Below are positions 7,172-15,627 of a stretch of 37,972 nt of DNA, piece by piece. Source of the stretch: Actinomycetales bacterium (GTDB lineage Bacteria; Actinomycetota; Actinomycetes; Actinomycetales; Dermatophilaceae); NCBI GenBank assembly GCA_012729695.1, contig JAAYCP010000003.1, forward strand, positions 1 to 37,972, written 5' to 3'. The notes beneath the pieces were generated by a model. It did not search any database and was not told the origin of the DNA. It saw only the letters and a program-made list of their open reading frames with translations. A program made the position numbers and the translations under genes. Positions within the stretch are counted from its first letter, which is position 1, and each line of letters begins with the position of its first letter.

Positions 7172-7975
7172 ATGTCACGTCCCGTCCGCATCGCCGTCCA
7201 GCTCAAGCCGCAGCACGCGGAGTACCCCGCCATCCGCGAGGCGCTGTCGCGGGTCGAGGAGCTCGGCGCGGACATCGCCTTCACGTGGGACCACTTCTTC
7301 CCGCTCTACGGCGACCCCGACGGCAAGCACTTCGAGTGCTGGTCCGTGCTCGGCGCCTGGGCCGAGCAGACGAGTCGCCTGGAGATCGGAGCTCTCGTGT
7401 CGTGCAACAGCTATCGCAACCCCGACCTGCTCGCCGACATGGCCCGCACGGTCGACAACATCAGCGGCGGGCGGCTCATCCTCGGGCTGGGAGCGGGCTG
7501 GTTCGAGCGCGACTACGTCGAGTACGGCTACGAGTTCGGCACGCCGGGCTCGCGACTCGCCGACCTGGGTGCGGCCCTGCCGCGGATCAGGCGCCGGCTC
7601 GGCCGGCTCAACCCGCCCCCGCTGCGCGACCTGCCGGTGCTCATCGGCGGTGGCGGAGAGCGCAAGACGCTGCGACTGGTCGCCGAGCACGCCGACATCT
7701 GGCACACCTTCGCCCAGGGCGCAGAGCTCCGCCACAAGCTGGCGGTCCTGGAGCGGCACTGCGAGGCCGTCGGTCGGGACCTGGGCGAGATCGAGATCTC
7801 GGTCGGCGTGGGCGGTCGCGGACGCGATCAGACGCTGCCCGGGGCGCCGGAGGTGGAGGGCGCGCCCCTCTATGACATGGGTGCCCGACTTTTCACGATC
7901 AGCGTCGGTGGACCCGACTACGACCTAGCGGTCGTCGAGCCCTGGCTGCGCTGGCGCGACGAGCTCAACAGCTGA
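7172..7975 (+). CDS. LLM-class F420/flavin-dependent oxidoreductase
   Basis: A 267-residue luciferase-like TIM barrel. The family uses reduced F420 or FMN for hydride transfer or monooxygenation; the substrate is unknown. Family signs are RVEELGADIAFTWDHFFPL near residues 26-45, LEIGALVSCNSYRNPDLLAD, TVDNISGGRLILGLGAGW near 92-110, and PVLIGGGGERKTLRLVAEHA near 150-170. It is somewhat shorter than the 300-350 residues common in the family but has the core segments in order. Transcribed from its own leaderless promoter. Its stop is 2 bp from the convergent gpsA stop. In actinobacteria F420 use is likely but not shown here. Confidence 0.88.
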   Translation: MSRPVRIAVQLKPQHAEYPAIREALSRVEELGADIAFTWDHFFPLYGDPDGKHFECWSVLGAWAEQTSRLEIGALVSCNSYRNPDLLADMARTVDNISGGRLILGLGAGWFERDYVEYGYEFGTPGSRLADLGAALPRIRRRLGRLNPPPLRDLPVLIGGGGERKTLRLVAEHADIWHTFAQGAELRHKLAVLERHCEAVGRDLGEIEISVGVGGRGRDQTLPGAPEVEGAPLYDMGARLFTISVGGPDYDLAVVEPWLRWRDELNS

Positions 7976-7977
7976 CA

Positions 7978-9006
7978 TCACTCCGGGATGTCGCGGCCCG
8001 GCAGCTCGTGCTTGAGGTCGCGGGCGGCGAGCTCGGTGATCGCGTCCTGCGGTGAGAGCCCTTCGTAGAGAAGGCGGTACACCGCGTTGCACAACGGCAT
8101 CTCCACCCCGAGGCTCGTCGCGAGCAGGTGGACGGCCTTGGCGTTGACGACGCCCTCGGCGACCTGGCCGAGCTCCTCCTGGATGGACTGCAGGCTCCGG
8201 CGCTGACCCAGCGCCTGCCCGACCCGGTAGTTGCGGGACTTCGTCGAGGAGCAGGTGAGGACGAGGTCGCCGACACCGCTCAGTCCCCCGAAGGTGAGCG
8301 GGTTCGCGCCTCGGGCCATACCGAGCCGGGCCATCTCGGAGAGGCCGCGGGTGATGAGGGCGGCGTGGGCGTTCGCGTCGAACCCCATGCCGTCGGCGAG
8401 CCCGGCGGCGATCGCGACGACGTTCTTCACCCCGCCGCCGATCTCGACACCGACGACGTCCTCGGTGAGGTAGGGGCGGAAGTAGGGGGTGTGCACGGCG
8501 ACCTGCACCCGGCGGGCCTGGGTGAGGTCCTTGCCGGCGATCGTCACCGCTGTCGGGAGCCCCGCGGCCACCTCCACGGCGAACGACGGTCCCGAGAGAT
8601 ACGTGAGCCGCGGGTGGACCTCCGGTGGGAGAACGTCCTCGAGGACCTCGTGCATGAGCATGAGGGTCTCCACCTCGATGCCCTTGGTCACCGAGCACAG
8701 GACGACGTCCGGCGCTGCGGTCGGCAGCAGCGGGCGGATCTCCTCCGCTACCTCGCGCATGACCTGGGACGGCACGGCGAGAATGATCAGCTCGGCACCG
8801 GCGACCGCCTCCGCGAGGTCCGTCGTCGCCCGCAGCCCGGGACTGAGGTCGATGCCCGGCAGGTAGCGGGAGTTGTTGCCGGTCTCCTCGATCGAGCGGA
8901 CCGGCTCGGGGTCGATGTCCCAGAGGACGACGTCATGGCCCTTGCTGCGCAGCAGACTGGCAAGCGCTGTCCCCCATGAACCTGCTCCGATGCCAGCGAT
9001 CCTCAT
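7978..9006 (-). CDS. gpsA: NAD(P)-dependent glycerol-3-phosphate dehydrogenase
   Basis: A 342-residue cytosolic enzyme reducing dihydroxyacetone phosphate to sn-glycerol 3-phosphate, the backbone of phospholipids. The N-terminal Rossmann motif GIGAGSWGTALASLL begins at residue 5. LSGPSFAVEVAAGLPTAV is near 140, the catalytic Lys is in GGGVKNVVAIAAGLADGM, and the late motif FGGLSGVGDLVLTC is present. The ATG at 9006 is chosen over an in-frame ATG at 9075. A CATACT box sits 7 nt before 9006, and the Rossmann fold would otherwise be preceded by a 23-residue tail rich in Ser and Pro. Confidence 0.96.
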   Translation of the reverse strand: MRIAGIGAGSWGTALASLLRSKGHDVVLWDIDPEPVRSIEETGNNSRYLPGIDLSPGLRATTDLAEAVAGAELIILAVPSQVMREVAEEIRPLLPTAAPDVVLCSVTKGIEVETLMLMHEVLEDVLPPEVHPRLTYLSGPSFAVEVAAGLPTAVTIAGKDLTQARRVQVAVHTPYFRPYLTEDVVGVEIGGGVKNVVAIAAGLADGMGFDANAHAALITRGLSEMARLGMARGANPLTFGGLSGVGDLVLTCSSTKSRNYRVGQALGQRRSLQSIQEELGQVAEGVVNAKAVHLLATSLGVEMPLCNAVYRLLYEGLSPQDAITELAARDLKHELPGRDIPE

Positions 9007-9013
9007 GTCGATG

Positions 9014-9019
9014 AGTATG
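9014..9019 (-). promoter_or_regulatory. Leaderless promoter -10 of gpsA
   Basis: CATACT on the minus strand, 7 nt before the ATG at 9006. There is no Shine-Dalgarno. Confidence 0.5.
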
Positions 9020-9078
9020 CCCGTCGGAAACTGGGGAGGCATCCACCGGGTCGGGAGGGACGCGGACAGGGACAATGG

Positions 9079-10335
9079 ATGACCGTGACCACCTCAGCAC
9101 GCGAGAGCGACCTGGCCGCCCTGATCCGCGATCACTGCGCGACGATCCCGACCCCGCGGGTCGTCTCCGCCGGGCACCGTGCGCTCCCGACGCGTCTCAT
9201 CGGTCTCGTCGACTCCATCCTCCCGGAGTACCGGCTCAACATTCTCAACGCCCCGTCCGGGATCCCCACCCGTCCGGGGGTCGTCCACGAGACGTCGTTC
9301 GTCGGTCCGGGCATGCGCAGGAGTCCGGAGCTGGCGTATGTGCCGGCCCGCCTCTCGCAGGTGCCGACCCTGTTCTCCCGCACGCTGTTCCCCGACGTCG
9401 TCATCCTGCAGACCTCTGCCCCCGTCAACGGCAAGGTCTCGCTCGGGGTGGAGGTCCACATCCTCCCGGCCGCCATCGAGGCCGCGCGCAGCCGGGGCGG
9501 GCTCGTGCTGGCCCAGGTGAACGAGCAGATGCCGTACACCTACGGCGACGGTGAGTTCGAGCTCGACGAGTTCGATGGCTGGATCGAGGGGTACGAGCCC
9601 ATGGCGGGGCCGGCACCTACCCCCCTCGTGGGCGACCACGCCGACTCGGCGGGCGTCATCGGCGAGCTCTGCGCCTCGCGGGTCCGCTCCGGAGCGACCC
9701 TCCAGCTCGGCATCGGTGAGGTGCCCGACGCCACTCTCCCCGGGCTGGTGAGGCTGCGGAACCTCGGCCTCTGGACCGAGATGTTCAGCGACGGGGTCCT
9801 CGCCCTGGAGGCGGCCGGCGCCCTCGACCCGGACCGGCTCATCGTCTCGTCCTTCGCCGTCGGCTCCCAGGAGCTCCTCGACTGGGTGCACCTCAACGAC
9901 CGGGTGCGGATGATGCGCACCGAGACCGTGAACGCCCCGGCAAACGTGGCCAGGCAGCCCGGGATGACCTCGATCAACACGGCCATGCAGGTGGACCTCT
10001 TCGCGCAGGCGAACGCCTCGCGGCGCAACGCCCGGATCCACTCGGGCTTCGGCGGGCAGACTGACTTCATCGTCGGCGCCCTGCACGCGCCTGGCGGGCA
10101 GGCCATCATGGCGCTGCGCTCGTGGCACCCCAGGGCGAACGTCTCGACCGTCGTGCCCCTCGTGGAGGAGCCGGTCACCTCGTTCCAGGCCAGCGCGATC
10201 ATCACCGAGCAGGGGGTCGCCGAGATCTTCGGGCACTCGGAGAAGGAGCAGGCCCGCTCCATCATCGAGAACGCCGCCCACCCCTCGGTGCGCGAGGAGC
10301 TGTGGGAGGAAGCCGCATACCTCGGCCTCACCTGA
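9079..10335 (+). CDS. Acetyl-CoA hydrolase / 4-hydroxybutyrate CoA-transferase family protein
   Basis: A 418-residue family-I CoA-transferase that moves CoA between acyl-CoA and a carboxylic acid, or hydrolyses acyl-CoA. Seen motifs are NGKVSLGVEVH (about residue 117), GATLQLGIGEVPDA (about 208), LGLWTEMFSDGVL, whose Glu is the likely covalent catalytic residue, and SGFGGQTDFIVGALHAPGGQ (about 318). The C-terminal domain has IITEQGVAEI. Substrate unknown. ATG at 9079; GACAAT lies 2 nt before it and 8 nt before an in-frame GTG at 9085, so the true start could be two codons later. Followed after 40 bp by the DUF1330 gene, probably co-transcribed. Confidence 0.9.
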   Translation: MTVTTSARESDLAALIRDHCATIPTPRVVSAGHRALPTRLIGLVDSILPEYRLNILNAPSGIPTRPGVVHETSFVGPGMRRSPELAYVPARLSQVPTLFSRTLFPDVVILQTSAPVNGKVSLGVEVHILPAAIEAARSRGGLVLAQVNEQMPYTYGDGEFELDEFDGWIEGYEPMAGPAPTPLVGDHADSAGVIGELCASRVRSGATLQLGIGEVPDATLPGLVRLRNLGLWTEMFSDGVLALEAAGALDPDRLIVSSFAVGSQELLDWVHLNDRVRMMRTETVNAPANVARQPGMTSINTAMQVDLFAQANASRRNARIHSGFGGQTDFIVGALHAPGGQAIMALRSWHPRANVSTVVPLVEEPVTSFQASAIITEQGVAEIFGHSEKEQARSIIENAAHPSVREELWEEAAYLGLT

Positions 10336-10375
10336 TCTCATCGCCGGTTCGACAGGATCTTCCACAGGAGCAGAC

Positions 10376-10786
10376 ATGACCGGCCACATCGAGCCGAGCC
10401 GGAGCGGTTTCGAGGCGTTCACGGACCTTGCGCGGGATGAGCCGATCCACATGCTCAACCTCGTGCGCTACCGCGACCTCGCGGAGTACCCGGAGGGCCA
10501 CGACCACGCGGACAAGGGGTGGAGCGGGCGTCAGGCCTACCGCGAGTACGCCCGCACGAGCGGGCCGGTGTTCGCCCGGGTGGGTGGCGTCATCGGTTGG
10601 CAGGGCGCCTTCGAGTGCATGGTCATCGGCCCGACGGACGAGCGGTGGGACGACGGTTTCGTCGCGCAGTACCCGAGCGCCGCGGCGTTCTTGGAGATGA
10701 TCACCGACCCTGAGTACCAGCAGGCCGCGGTCAACCGGACTGCGGCCCTGGCCGACAGCCGACTCATCCGCTTCTCGCCGGGCTGA
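10376..10786 (+). CDS. DUF1330-family protein
   Basis: A 136-residue small protein of the ferredoxin-like dimeric alpha/beta-barrel group. It contains the DUF1330-like pattern PIHMLNLVRYRD near the N-terminus, a central GWQGAFECMVIGP strand and QYPSAAAFLEMITDPEYQQA near the end. Members have no settled function. ATG with AGGAG 6 nt upstream. It follows the CoA-transferase gene after 40 bp and precedes the hydrolase-cyclase gene. Confidence 0.85.
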   Translation: MTGHIEPSRSGFEAFTDLARDEPIHMLNLVRYRDLAEYPEGHDHADKGWSGRQAYREYARTSGPVFARVGGVIGWQGAFECMVIGPTDERWDDGFVAQYPSAAAFLEMITDPEYQQAAVNRTAALADSRLIRFSPG

Positions 10787-10790
10787 GGAG

Positions 10791-10796
10791 TAGCGT
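10791..10796 (+). promoter_or_regulatory. Leaderless promoter -10 of the hydrolase-cyclase gene
   Basis: TAGCGT, 7 nt, then GTG at 10804. It lies just after the DUF1330 stop codon, giving the next gene its own promoter. Confidence 0.5.
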
Positions 10797-10803
10797 GAAC
10801 TGA

Positions 10804-12174
10804 GTGCGGTCGTCCTTCGCCAGCCTCGGTCGCCCCGAGACGCGGTACGCGCCGTCTCCCCACGGCTCCATCGGCTACCAGGTGTTCGGGTCGGGGGACC
10901 GGGACATCGTGTTCATCACCGGTGCGATCACCAACCTCGACGCGATCTGGGACGAGCCGACCGCCGTCCGCTTCCTCGACCGGCTCGCCGAGATGGGCCG
11001 GGTCATTCAGTTCGACATGCTCGGCTCCGGGGTCAGTGATCCGATCCCGCACCGCTCGATGTGGCTGCCGCTGGAGGCCAACGTCGACACGGTGATGGCG
11101 GTCCTCGACGCGGTGGGTGTCGAGCGCGCCGTCGTCTACGGAGACACCGAGGGCGGGTTCTCGGCGATGATGCTCGCCGCGACGTCCCCGGAACGGACCG
11201 AGTCCCTCGTCCTGGTCAACGCCTTCCCCAAGGTGACGCGGGCGGAGGACTACCCGATCGGGATCCCGGACGACGTGTTCGAGCGCCTGGCAGAGGGGTA
11301 CGCCGAACAGCACGGGACGAGTGGCGCGATGCTCGAGCTGACCGCGCCGAGTGTCGTCGATGACCAGCGCTTCCGGAATTGGTTCACCCGGTACCAACGA
11401 CTCTCGGTCCCGCTCGGGCTGGCCCGCAGCACCTTCGACTGGTACCGGGAGATCGACGTGCGCGCTGCCCTACCGCTCGTGCAGGCGCCCACGCTGATCG
11501 TCGCCCGTCGTGACGCGAGGTTCCACCGCGCCTCCCACAGCGAGTACCTCGCCAAACACATCCCGCACGCGAAGCTGCGCATCGTCGAGGGAGCCGACAC
11601 CCTGCCCTTCCACGCCGGGGACTTCGGTCCGACGCTCGACGCGGTCGAGGACTTCCTCATCGGACGGCAGGTGAGCGTGCGCACGGAGCGCGTGCTGGCC
11701 ACCGTTCTCTTCACCGACATCGTCGGCTCGACCGTGCAAGCCTCCCGCCTGGGCGACCAGCGGTGGTTGGACCTGCTCGCGGACCACGACCGGATCGTGC
11801 GGTCGCAGGTGGAGCGCTATCGCGGCCGACTCATCAAGACGACCGGGGACGGCGCGATCGCCACCTTCGACGGGCCGGGCCGGGCGATCGCCTGCGCGAT
11901 CGCCATCAACGAGATGCTCTCCAGGCTCGGTCTGCCGATCCGGGCGGGCATCCACACCGGAGAGGTGCAGCTGCGTGACGGGGACGCCCACGGGATGAGC
12001 ATGCATATCGCCGCGAGGGTGATGGGCCAGGCAGAGAACGGCGGCATCGTCGTCTCCAGCACGGTGAAGGACCTCGTCGTGGGCTCGGGGTTCACCTTCG
12101 AGCCGTGCGGGGTAGTGGAGCTCAAGGGTGTGCCGGGGTCGTGGGCGCTCTACGAGGTCACCTCGACCGAGTAG
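10804..12174 (+). CDS. Alpha/beta-hydrolase fused to a class III nucleotide cyclase
   Basis: A 456-residue soluble protein. Residues 15-275 form an alpha/beta-hydrolase fold, and about 290-455 a class III adenylate/guanylate cyclase catalytic domain (VLFTDIVGSTVQASRLGD, IKTTGDGAIATFDGPGRA, RAGIHTGEV, HIAARVMGQAENGGIVVSS). Both metal-binding Asp residues of the cyclase (in FTDIVGS and TTGDG) are present. In the hydrolase half the nucleophile elbow reads G113-D114-T115-E116-G117: Thr replaces the usual Ser, so the domain may be a binding or sensing module. Such fusions are common in actinobacteria and are thought to couple a small-molecule signal to cyclic nucleotide output. GTG start supported by the leaderless box. 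Confidence 0.9.
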   Translation: MRSSFASLGRPETRYAPSPHGSIGYQVFGSGDRDIVFITGAITNLDAIWDEPTAVRFLDRLAEMGRVIQFDMLGSGVSDPIPHRSMWLPLEANVDTVMAVLDAVGVERAVVYGDTEGGFSAMMLAATSPERTESLVLVNAFPKVTRAEDYPIGIPDDVFERLAEGYAEQHGTSGAMLELTAPSVVDDQRFRNWFTRYQRLSVPLGLARSTFDWYREIDVRAALPLVQAPTLIVARRDARFHRASHSEYLAKHIPHAKLRIVEGADTLPFHAGDFGPTLDAVEDFLIGRQVSVRTERVLATVLFTDIVGSTVQASRLGDQRWLDLLADHDRIVRSQVERYRGRLIKTTGDGAIATFDGPGRAIACAIAINEMLSRLGLPIRAGIHTGEVQLRDGDAHGMSMHIAARVMGQAENGGIVVSSTVKDLVVGSGFTFEPCGVVELKGVPGSWALYEVTSTE

Positions 12175-12181
12175 GCAGTCT

Positions 12182-12205
12182 GATACCCTGGGGGGTATCC
12201 ATACT
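12182..12205 (+). promoter_or_regulatory. CsoR/CstR-like operator and -10 box before the thioredoxin-rhodanese gene
   Basis: GATACCC (12182-12188) and GGGTATC (12193-12199) form perfect 7-bp arms around TGGG. This resembles operators of the CsoR/RcnR/CstR repressor family (ATACCC-spacer-GGGTAT). It directly precedes the -10-like CATACT (12200-12205), a position where a bound repressor would block RNA polymerase. CstR-type members sense persulfides and control rhodanese genes, which fits the gene downstream. No CsoR-family gene is in the window. Confidence 0.65.
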
Positions 12206-12230
12206 GTCGCCGACCCCCGAGAGGATCCTC

Positions 12231-12941
12231 ATGGCCACCCGCGACCTGACCCACGCCGACTTCGAGAAGACCGTCACCGAGGAGGACATCGTCCTCGTCG
12301 ACTTCTGGGCCGCCTGGTGCGGACCGTGCCGCCAGTTCGCCCCGGTCTACGAGGCTGCCTCCGAGCAGCACCCGGACGTCGTGTTCGGCAAGGTCGACAC
12401 CGAGGCAGAGCAGTCGCTCGCGGCGGCAGCGGGCATCACGTCGATCCCCACGCTCATGGCCTTCCGGGAGGGTGTCCTCGTCTTCAACCAGCCCGGGGCG
12501 CTGCCGGCGGCCGGCCTCGAGCAGGTGGTCGCCAAGGTCAAGGAGCTGGACATGGGGGAGGTCCACGCCAGGATGGCCGCCCTGCGCGCCCTCGCCGACA
12601 AGCCTCTGGAGATCTCCGCGGACGACTTCGTCACCGGGCACGCCGAGGGTCGGACCGTCGTCGACGTGCGGGAGCCCATGGAGTACCGCGCCGGTCACGT
12701 CCCCGGGGCCGTCCTCATGCCGATGCGCCAGGTGGCGGAGCGAGCCGGTGAGCTGCCCACGGACGAGCCGGTATACGTCATCTGTGCGACCGGCAACCGC
12801 AGTCAGTCCATGGCCCAGCTGCTGCGCCGGGCCGGGGTCGAGGCGTACTCCGTCGCGGGCGGGACCGAGGTCTGGGCCGCCGCCGGTCGCGAGGTGGTGA
12901 CCGGCCCTTACCCACGGGCCACCGACGCCGCGAGCGCCTGA
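12231..12941 (+). CDS. Thioredoxin-rhodanese fusion protein
   Basis: A 236-residue cytosolic protein. The thioredoxin domain (1-105) has active site W29-C30-G31-P32-C33 and cis-Pro in ITSIPTLMAF. The rhodanese domain (125-225) has catalytic C185 in ICATGNRSQS and VDVREPMEYRAGHVPGA near 144-160. The pairing suggests transfer of sulfane sulfur to the rhodanese Cys followed by reduction by the thioredoxin half, that is, persulfide or sulfite/thiosulfate detoxification. The ATG at 12231 is chosen: GAGAGG lies just upstream and the thioredoxin fold starts here, while a longer in-frame extension would run through the operator. Regulation by a CsoR/CstR-type repressor is inferred from the operator. 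Confidence 0.93.
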   Translation: MATRDLTHADFEKTVTEEDIVLVDFWAAWCGPCRQFAPVYEAASEQHPDVVFGKVDTEAEQSLAAAAGITSIPTLMAFREGVLVFNQPGALPAAGLEQVVAKVKELDMGEVHARMAALRALADKPLEISADDFVTGHAEGRTVVDVREPMEYRAGHVPGAVLMPMRQVAERAGELPTDEPVYVICATGNRSQSMAQLLRRAGVEAYSVAGGTEVWAAAGREVVTGPYPRATDAASA

Positions 12942-12956
12942 CCTCGCCGCCCCGTC

Positions 12957-14264
12957 CTAGCGGACCTGATGGACGTAGCGCAGCGGCTCGGCAGGACACT
13001 CCTCACCGAGCGACATCGCGGCGATGCGTCCCTCCGTGTGCGCGGTCTCGAGCGCGGCGACGGCGCGGTCGCGCATCGTCCACGGGTCGATCGTGTTGAT
13101 GTTGATCTTCGAGCCACCCTCGAAGCCGGCGAGGGTCGAGATGCGCCACTTGATGACGACGCGCAGCGGCATGGCGACGTCGATGCCGGGCTGCCGGTAG
13201 TGCCACTCCTCGTTGCTCGGCACCTCCGGCCCGGCGGCGACGTGGCACGCGTGCAGCAGGTCCGACCAGGAGCGGATCTCCGCGGCCGACATCTGCCACG
13301 GTGACGTCGCGGCGGACTTCGAGTACACCTCGAGACTCGGGTAGCGGTGGCCGTAGCCCGCGATGGCGATCGCGTGCTCGTTCTCCGCGATGATGAGGCT
13401 CTCCGCACGCGGGTAGGCGACCCCGAAGTCGTTGTAGATGAACGGGTTCTGCCGGGTCCGCCGGATCTCCCGGCGCATGCTCACCCCGAGCTCGTCGATC
13501 GCGACGAGCTGCTTGTGGAGGTGGTCGAACGACGCTCCGGCGGGGCTCAGCCAGTTCTGGAAGATGGCGACCTGCGCCGCGAAGACGTTGCCGGTGTAGA
13601 GCGCGGCGGCCGCGTCGAGGGTCACCCTGATGTACTCGAAGTGCTCCTCCGGGGTCAGCGTCCCGGAGCCGGCGAGGTCGGTCACGACGGTTGCGTCGTC
13701 GACGTAGTGCCGCCGGGGGATGACGACGTCGTGGCAGGACGCGAAGAACTCCCGGCCGCGGGTCAGCTGCTCGTCCTCACTCAGCGAGTCCCACTCCTCG
13801 GTGGACATCCCGCCGGCAACCGCTCGCGTGCGGGCGATCGTCCGCACGTGCTCCCGTCCGAGGTCCTCGCCGAGATAGCGGTCGGCGTGCTCGACGCCCG
13901 GAGGCGGCACCGCATACCCGTAGTTCTTCTCCCAGTAGTTGAAGTCGAGGATCTGGAAGAGGTTCGGCACCACCCGGAAGTCCGCCACCCCGGACGTGAC
14001 CGCAGAGGCCGGCAGCGCATACTCCCAGCGTCCGCCGGTCGCCCGCATCCGCTCAGGGGGCGTCTCGAGGTAGCGGTCCGGGCAGAAGGCGCAGTATGCG
14101 TTGCGCCGGGTCGGATCGATCGGCTCGGCCGGCTCGTCGGTCCGGCGCAGCGGGCGGTTGGCCCGTCCCGGGACGGTCCACGCGGTCGTGCCGGAGAAGG
14201 GATTGGTCTGCTTGACCGTCCCATCGGCCATCCGCCTGATCGGGTGGGCAGCCTCGGGAAGCAC
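12957..14264 (-). CDS. DUF4921-family, HIT/GalT-like protein
   Basis: A 435-residue protein resembling the galactose-1-phosphate uridylyltransferase/HIT superfamily. The N-terminal MADGTVKQTNPFSGTTAW and VPGRANRPLR are typical of the actinobacterial DUF4921 group as I recall it. CAFC may bind zinc, and SFDHLHKQLVAID provides a His-x-His-like nucleotide-transfer motif. GGSKININTIDPW is near the C-terminus. It is not a standard GalT: no galK or galE is nearby and the HPH-Q motif is not exact, so the substrate is unknown. The frame is open far upstream inside telA antisense. Start GTG 14264 is chosen because TAGTCT lies 7 nt before it; GTG 14270 and ATG 14231 are alternatives. Convergent with the thioredoxin-rhodanese gene. 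Confidence 0.85.
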   Translation of the reverse strand: MLPEAAHPIRRMADGTVKQTNPFSGTTAWTVPGRANRPLRRTDEPAEPIDPTRRNAYCAFCPDRYLETPPERMRATGGRWEYALPASAVTSGVADFRVVPNLFQILDFNYWEKNYGYAVPPPGVEHADRYLGEDLGREHVRTIARTRAVAGGMSTEEWDSLSEDEQLTRGREFFASCHDVVIPRRHYVDDATVVTDLAGSGTLTPEEHFEYIRVTLDAAAALYTGNVFAAQVAIFQNWLSPAGASFDHLHKQLVAIDELGVSMRREIRRTRQNPFIYNDFGVAYPRAESLIIAENEHAIAIAGYGHRYPSLEVYSKSAATSPWQMSAAEIRSWSDLLHACHVAAGPEVPSNEEWHYRQPGIDVAMPLRVVIKWRISTLAGFEGGSKININTIDPWTMRDRAVAALETAHTEGRIAAMSLGEECPAEPLRYVHQVR

Positions 14265-14271
14265 GCCCACC

Positions 14272-14277
14272 AGACTA
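14272..14277 (-). promoter_or_regulatory. Leaderless promoter -10 of the DUF4921 gene
   Basis: TAGTCT on the minus strand, 7 nt before GTG 14264. Confidence 0.5.
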
Positions 14278-14312
14278 GGCTGCGAGGGTGCCGGGACGGG
14301 GGAGGTCCCACG

Positions 14313-14318
14313 TAGGCT
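14313..14318 (+). promoter_or_regulatory. Putative -10 box of the telA-pknG operon
   Basis: TAGGCT, matching the other boxes, predicts a transcript start near 14325 and a 5' leader of about 54 nt that ends in GAGGAG before the telA ATG. It is the only such box I see upstream of the ten-gene operon. Confidence 0.5.
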
Positions 14319-14378
14319 TGCGGGAGGAGCCCTCTCGGCCCGATCAGCAGTCCGTAAAGGTGAGGAGTAGTTGAAACC

Positions 14379-15605
14379 ATGACCGCAACCCCCGGTGACG
14401 GCGCTGCAGCGGCCCAGCCCCTGAGCCCGCCCGACTCCCTCGTGCTGACCGCTCCCGAGGCTCCTCCGCACATCAACGCGACGCAGGCGCCGGCCATGGC
14501 GCCCCAGGTGGCGCCCGAGGCGATCCCCGCGCTGGACGCCAAGGTGGACGAGTTCATCACCGCCCTGGAGAAGGCCGAGTCCAAGAGCCCCGAGTTCGCG
14601 CGCCAGGCCGAGAACGTCCGGACGATGGGTGACGCAGACATCCGTCGGGCCGCCGAGACCTCCAACCGGATGCTCGAGCGTCCCGTCCGCGCCCTCCAGG
14701 AGGGCGGGCTCTCCGAGGGATCCACCGTCGGGAAGACGCTCCTCGAGCTGCGGCGCACGATCGAGGAGCTCGACCCCAGCGGTGGTGGCGCGACGAAGCG
14801 GTGGACGAGCTGGCTGCCGTTCCGCGACAACGTGACGGACTACTTCCGCAAGTACCAGTCGAGCCAGAGCCACCTCAACGGCATCCTGCACGCGCTGCGC
14901 AACGGCCAGGACGAGCTGACGAAGGACAACGTCGCGCTCAACCTCGAGAAGACGAACCTGTGGAACGTCATGGGCCGGCTCAACCAGTACATCTACATCG
15001 CCGAGCGTCTCGACGCCCGGCTCTCGGCCCGCATCGCCGAGCTCGAGCTGACCGACCCCGACGAGGCCCGGACACTCTCGCAGGACGTGCTGTTCTACGT
15101 CCGGCAGAAGCACCAGGACCTGCTCACCCAGCTCGCGGTGTCGATCCAGAGCTACCTCGCGATCGACATCATCATCAAGAACAACGTCGAGCTCATCAAG
15201 GGTGTCGACCGGGCGTCGACGACGACCATCTCAGCGCTGCGCACGGCCGTCATCGTCGCCCAGGCGCTCGGCAACCAGAAGCTCGTCCTCGACCAGATCA
15301 CCGCGCTCAACACGACGACGAGCGGCATGATCCAGCGGACCTCGGAGATGCTGCGCGACAACTCCGCGGCCATCCAGGAGCAGGCGGCGTCCTCGACGAT
15401 CGGCATGGAGCAGCTGCAGGCCGCGTTCCAGAACATCTACGCGACGATGGACTCCATCGACACCTTCAAGCTCAAGGCGCTCGACACCATGGCGGCGACC
15501 ATCGGCACCCTCGAGACCGAGGTGGAGAAGTCCAAGGAGTACCTCGAGCGCGTCCGCAAGCACGACGAGCGCCAGGCGAGCGGCACGCTCGACCTGAACG
15601 CCTGA
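14379..15605 (+). CDS. telA: TelA-family protein (toxic anion resistance)
   Basis: A 408-residue, largely helical cytosolic protein of the TelA/KlaA family, associated with resistance to tellurite and other stresses; its biochemistry is unsettled. After a Pro/Ala-rich N-terminal 45 residues the conserved region includes FRDNVTDYFRKYQSSQSHLN, LNLEKTNLWNVMGRLNQYIY, DVLFYVRQKHQDLLTQLAVS and DIIIKNNVELIKGVDRASTT. First gene of the ten-gene operon, with its promoter and GAGGAG upstream. In ter-type stress systems TelA is found with vWA and phosphatase genes, as here. Confidence 0.92.
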   Translation: MTATPGDGAAAAQPLSPPDSLVLTAPEAPPHINATQAPAMAPQVAPEAIPALDAKVDEFITALEKAESKSPEFARQAENVRTMGDADIRRAAETSNRMLERPVRALQEGGLSEGSTVGKTLLELRRTIEELDPSGGGATKRWTSWLPFRDNVTDYFRKYQSSQSHLNGILHALRNGQDELTKDNVALNLEKTNLWNVMGRLNQYIYIAERLDARLSARIAELELTDPDEARTLSQDVLFYVRQKHQDLLTQLAVSIQSYLAIDIIIKNNVELIKGVDRASTTTISALRTAVIVAQALGNQKLVLDQITALNTTTSGMIQRTSEMLRDNSAAIQEQAASSTIGMEQLQAAFQNIYATMDSIDTFKLKALDTMAATIGTLETEVEKSKEYLERVRKHDERQASGTLDLNA

Positions 15606-15627
15606 CTGGCGAAGGCGCAACCACGAG

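Noticed and set aside
7088..7178. Longer nadE start at 7178
   Set aside because: It would overlap the divergent LLM gene; the box and the catalytic residue numbering favour GTG 7088.
12957..14264. Calling the HIT-like protein galT
   Set aside because: The active-site motif is not the standard HPH-Q, no gal genes are near, and the N-terminus fits DUF4921.
12957..15113. 718-residue minus-strand frame through telA
   Set aside because: Only the part below 14264 looks like DUF4921; the extension is antisense to the well-supported telA and lacks a start signal.
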